Assembly (NCBI GenBank): GCA_018894595.1
Contig: JAHIPN010000147.1
Location: 1-6,730, forward strand
Length of the DNA: 6,730 nucleotides
DNA from: a bacterium
GTDB lineage: Bacteria; Atribacterota; JS1; SB-45; 34-128
Reading direction: 5' to 3'
The position numbers and the translations under genes are program-made. The number at the start of each line of letters is the position of its first letter. Positions within the stretch are counted from its first letter, which is position 1. Below the pieces are notes generated by a model, which saw only the letters and a program-made list of their open reading frames with translations, was not told the DNA's origin and did no database searches. This document shows positions 4,630-6,730 of the stretch, one piece after another.

Positions 4630-5303
4630 ATGATTACAAAAAAAGATATTGAAACAGAGAGAACTCCTAATGAATTAAGGCAATTTGTTGCTACTGTAAA
4701 ATCTAAAATAAATAATTGCAAACAAGAACGACATAGGGGAATTCTTAAGGAAGGGCTCTATAAAGTATTTCTTGATGAGATAATTCCGCTAAGTTTATTT
4801 TGTTTGAAAATTTTCCCAATAATTATAAAATTCTTCCAAAACTCGGTAATCAAGGATATGATGCAATTGTAAAAGATGAAAATGGAAAAATATTTGAACA
4901 TTTGGAACTTACAGCACCACATGATGGCCTCAAGGCTGCAAATGACGCAAAATTAACTGTTGAAAGGGGCTATGGGGAGCTCTTTATTCGGGATTATAAT
5001 TCTGGTAGTGACCTAAAGGATATGTTTTCAATAATAATGGACGTTTGTGAAAAGAAATCAAAAAAGGATTACAGTGATTATTCTTTAGTGATAGTTATTG
5101 ATTCCTTTTCATCACCATTTGAGGAAGAAAAAACAAAATACGTGCAATTGGTAAAAGAATTAGAGAAAAAGATACTCAAAATAAATTTTATCGTAAAAAA
5201 ATATATTTGCTGATAATTAACCCTGAGATGGTTAAAAAAATTTATGGATAATAAATCGGTCAACTGGCGTTATACCCTAAAAGAAATGAGTCGTTTAAAA
5301 TAA
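4630..5303 (+). pseudogene. hypothetical gene broken by three single-base indels
   Basis: The ATG at 4630 follows AGGAATAAA, a better start than 4612. The reading runs MITKKDIETERTPNELRQF to IIPLSLFCLK, then must lose frame at GAAAATTTT (4806-4814) to continue as NFPNNYKILPKLGNQGYDAIVKDENG. A second shift at the T-run 5186-5189 turns a stop at 5211 into FYRKKIYLLIINPEMVKK. A third at the A7 run 5234-5240 leads to FMDNKSVNWRYTLKEMSRLK and TAA (5301-5303). The restored protein is about 224 residues. GYDAIV...EHLELTAPHDG places an Asp and a Glu about 14 apart, loosely like a nuclease-fold core, but I cannot assign a function. All three lesions are in homopolymers, so decay, phase variation or sequencing error are all possible. 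RAYT-derived elements flank it on both sides. Confidence 0.6.
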
Positions 5304-5365
5304 ATTAGAATAAATTGTGACACATCCCATTTTCTTAGACAATTATTATTTTTGCCTTTAGATTA

Positions 5366-5500
5366 AATAAATAGGGACAGGTGTACCAGCTCAATATTTC
5401 GGTAAATTTTAGCGGAAAACCCATAGGATCCGAGGAGTTTCTTAACCAGATGGTTGAGGCTTTAGGGAAACTAAACCATAGGATATGTCCTTATTTTAAT
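5366..5500 (+). mobile_element. non-autonomous RAYT-derived element, copy 2
   Basis: The left end carries AAATAGGGACAGGTGTACC. The right end (GTCCTTATTTTAA) reads AAATAAGGACA in reverse, so the termini form an imperfect inverted repeat. The interior encodes FSGKPIGSEEFLNQMVEALG, the same RAYT C-terminal segment as copy 1 and joined to the left end at the same point. About 55 bases including the basic tail have been lost. It fills the gap before the zinc-ribbon gene, whose ribosome binding site begins about 25 bases beyond its right end. Confidence 0.6.
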
Positions 5501-5539
5501 CAACGGTTAATAAAAATCTTTAATAGGGAGGAATAAGAA

Positions 5540-6202
5540 ATGGCACAGTGTAAAATGTGTGGGCGAAAGGGTTTTTTTCTTTCGGTAAGCGAAGATGGTC
5601 TCTGTAAATCCTGTGAATCAATTGTTGTGATGGACATCCAGCAACGGGGACGAATTATTAATGATTGTATAAAATTAGTTAATGAATCTAAAAATATGAG
5701 TACACAGTTATCTCGCTACGATCTTCTTAGGGAACACGCACAGGCTTTACTAGAGTACGAGCATAAAGGGATACCAACGATTAGTCCTTCTCCATCACAG
5801 TTTTTGTCAGAATATACTACTAACCGTGATCAAATTGTTTTAGAGGGTATTACAGCAGAAGTCGAAAAAGCCTTGGCTAGGGCGGAAATTGCAACAACTC
5901 CCCGTACGAGTATTAATGAGGCTAACAAAGCGCTACTTAAAATACGAGAAGGTAAAAAAGAACTTAATGACAAGGCAAAGCTGGATCAACTGGAGGATCG
6001 TATTCGACATTTTTCACACGAAAAACAACTAAATGAGTATCTCGAAGCAGCTCGTAAAGCAGAGTTTAAAGGAAAAAAGAAGAAAGCCATAGACCAATAT
6101 CAAGAAGCATTATATTTTCTTCGAAATGATGATATAGAAGATTCATTGCAAGGGGAAAAAATAAGTAAGATTGAAGCAAAGATCTCGGAGCTCTCAGATT
6201 AA
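5540..6202 (+). CDS. zinc-ribbon and helical (TPR-like) protein of unknown function
   Basis: A 220-residue cytoplasmic protein with a strong GGGAGGAA ribosome binding site 8 bases before its ATG. The N-terminus has C4-x2-C7 and C22-x2-C25, a four-cysteine zinc ribbon (ending GLCKSC). The rest is almost entirely helical and charged. Residues about 95-220 have coiled-coil character, and about 168-195 (LNEYLEAARKAEFKGKKKKAIDQYQEALYFL) resemble one TPR unit. There is no enzyme motif, signal peptide or membrane segment. The layout suggests a protein or nucleic-acid adaptor. It stands alone between a RAYT-derived element and the nuclease gene, so its partners cannot be inferred from context. Confidence 0.8.
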   Translation: MAQCKMCGRKGFFLSVSEDGLCKSCESIVVMDIQQRGRIINDCIKLVNESKNMSTQLSRYDLLREHAQALLEYEHKGIPTISPSPSQFLSEYTTNRDQIVLEGITAEVEKALARAEIATTPRTSINEANKALLKIREGKKELNDKAKLDQLEDRIRHFSHEKQLNEYLEAARKAEFKGKKKKAIDQYQEALYFLRNDDIEDSLQGEKISKIEAKISELSD

Positions 6203-6383
6203 ATGCTCTTAATTCAAGTGAACATTAGCAATAGCCGCAAATAAGAAGATAAGAATAGAGGTATTAACATTTTGCTTGTCAAGGGAATAATAGATAGAGT
6301 AATTTTAATTAATGAAGATTTTATTATCGTGTAAAGTAAAAAAGATTAAAAAATTTTCAGGGGAGGCTGAGGTAAAAAATAAA

Positions 6384-6730
6384 ATGAAAATACTTCATAC
6401 TGCAGACATACATTTAAGGGAATATGAAAACGATAGATGGAAAACTCTTCAAAAGTTAATTGAAATGGGGAAGAAGAAGAAAGTTGATATTTTTGTAATA
6501 AGCGGAGACCTCTTTGATAAAGACACTAATGCTGAGAATCTAAGGACTAAGATACGAAGTATGTTTTCAAGCAATGGATTTAAAATTGTTATAATCCCGG
6601 GTAATCATGATTTCAATTCATATAAGGGTGGTATGTATTTTGGCGGAGATACTACTATTTTAAGTGATTTAAGCACTCCTTTTGAATTTAAAGATATAAG
6701 AATATGGGGAATGCCTTTTGAAACTATAGA
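6384..6730 (+). CDS. SbcD/Mre11-type metallophosphoesterase, DNA repair nuclease (5' part)
   Basis: The N-terminal 115 residues of a calcineurin-like nuclease, cut by the window end. The metal-binding motifs are in order: D8-x-H10 (HTADIHL), G41-D42-x2-D45 (ISGDLFD) and G73-N-H-D76 (IPGNHD). The spacing is that of SbcD/Mre11, whose partner is the SbcC/Rad50 ATPase and which processes DNA ends and hairpins. The ATG at 6384 is supported by GAGG 11 bases upstream. The partner gene would be expected just beyond the window. After WGMPFE the capping domain would follow. The family is clear, but whether this is housekeeping SbcD or a defence-associated relative cannot be told from this part. The 6203-6383 gap shows nothing else definite. 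Confidence 0.85.
   Translation, partial: MKILHTADIHLREYENDRWKTLQKLIEMGKKKKVDIFVISGDLFDKDTNAENLRTKIRSMFSSNGFKIVIIPGNHDFNSYKGGMYFGGDTTILSDLSTPFEFKDIRIWGMPFETI

Noticed and set aside
4806..4814. Programmed -1 ribosomal frameshift in the broken gene
   Set aside because: The bases at the shift are not an X-XXY-YYZ slippery heptamer, no clear downstream pseudoknot is seen, and two more shifts would be needed, so indels are simpler.
5078..5263. 61-codon minus-strand frame
   Set aside because: Antisense to the frameshifted gene; low-complexity Phe/Ser translation of A-rich coding sequence.

Overview
The window looks like an accessory region of a low-GC Bacillota (Clostridia-like) chromosome. It is AT-rich, its clear genes have strong AGGAGG-type ribosome binding sites, and it carries REP sequences and C-terminal remnants of REP-associated tyrosine transposases (RAYT). 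No tRNA, rRNA or CRISPR array is visible, and no intact transposase or integrase is present.

Layout. Positions 1-1050 hold no convincing complete gene. They contain a possible gene tail (3-77), a strong hairpin (134-178), then a chain of long imperfect hairpins (228-297, 299-416, 445-534, 589-616), a G-quadruplex motif (656-672) and another hairpin (726-759). A large structured non-coding RNA or a cluster of palindromic elements would both fit. Next, on the minus strand, comes a six-helix membrane protein gene (1060-1809). It sits in a unit that looks like an integron gene cassette: an attC-like site (940-1037) lies downstream and a matching R-box (1852-1858) lies upstream. Positions 1859-2287 hold an orphan terminator, four tandem TATAAT-containing 11-mers and a RAYT tail remnant.

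Two damaged minus-strand genes follow. One is a CDP-alcohol phosphatidyltransferase whose N-terminus continues upstream of its first ATG without a usable start codon. The other is a flavodoxin-like gene whose 5' end is replaced by a perfect 27-bp inverted-repeat element. A second, textbook-like attC site (3487-3558) leads directly into the most interesting gene: a protein with CBS-like N-terminal modules and a C-terminal HEPN-type domain carrying an R-x4-H motif (3610-4455).

Downstream, two related non-autonomous RAYT-derived elements (about 4427-4609 and 5366-5500) bracket a gene broken by three single-base homopolymer indels (4630-5303). After these come a zinc-ribbon/helical protein (5540-6202) and the 5' end of an SbcD/Mre11-type nuclease gene (6384 to the window end).

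The genes do not form one pathway. The region reads as an integration hotspot, with attC-type cassettes, REP/RAYT elements, decaying genes and a putative regulated RNase of the kind found in defence or stress systems. The CBS-HEPN gene joined to attC, and the multi-hairpin region, are the best candidates for something undescribed.
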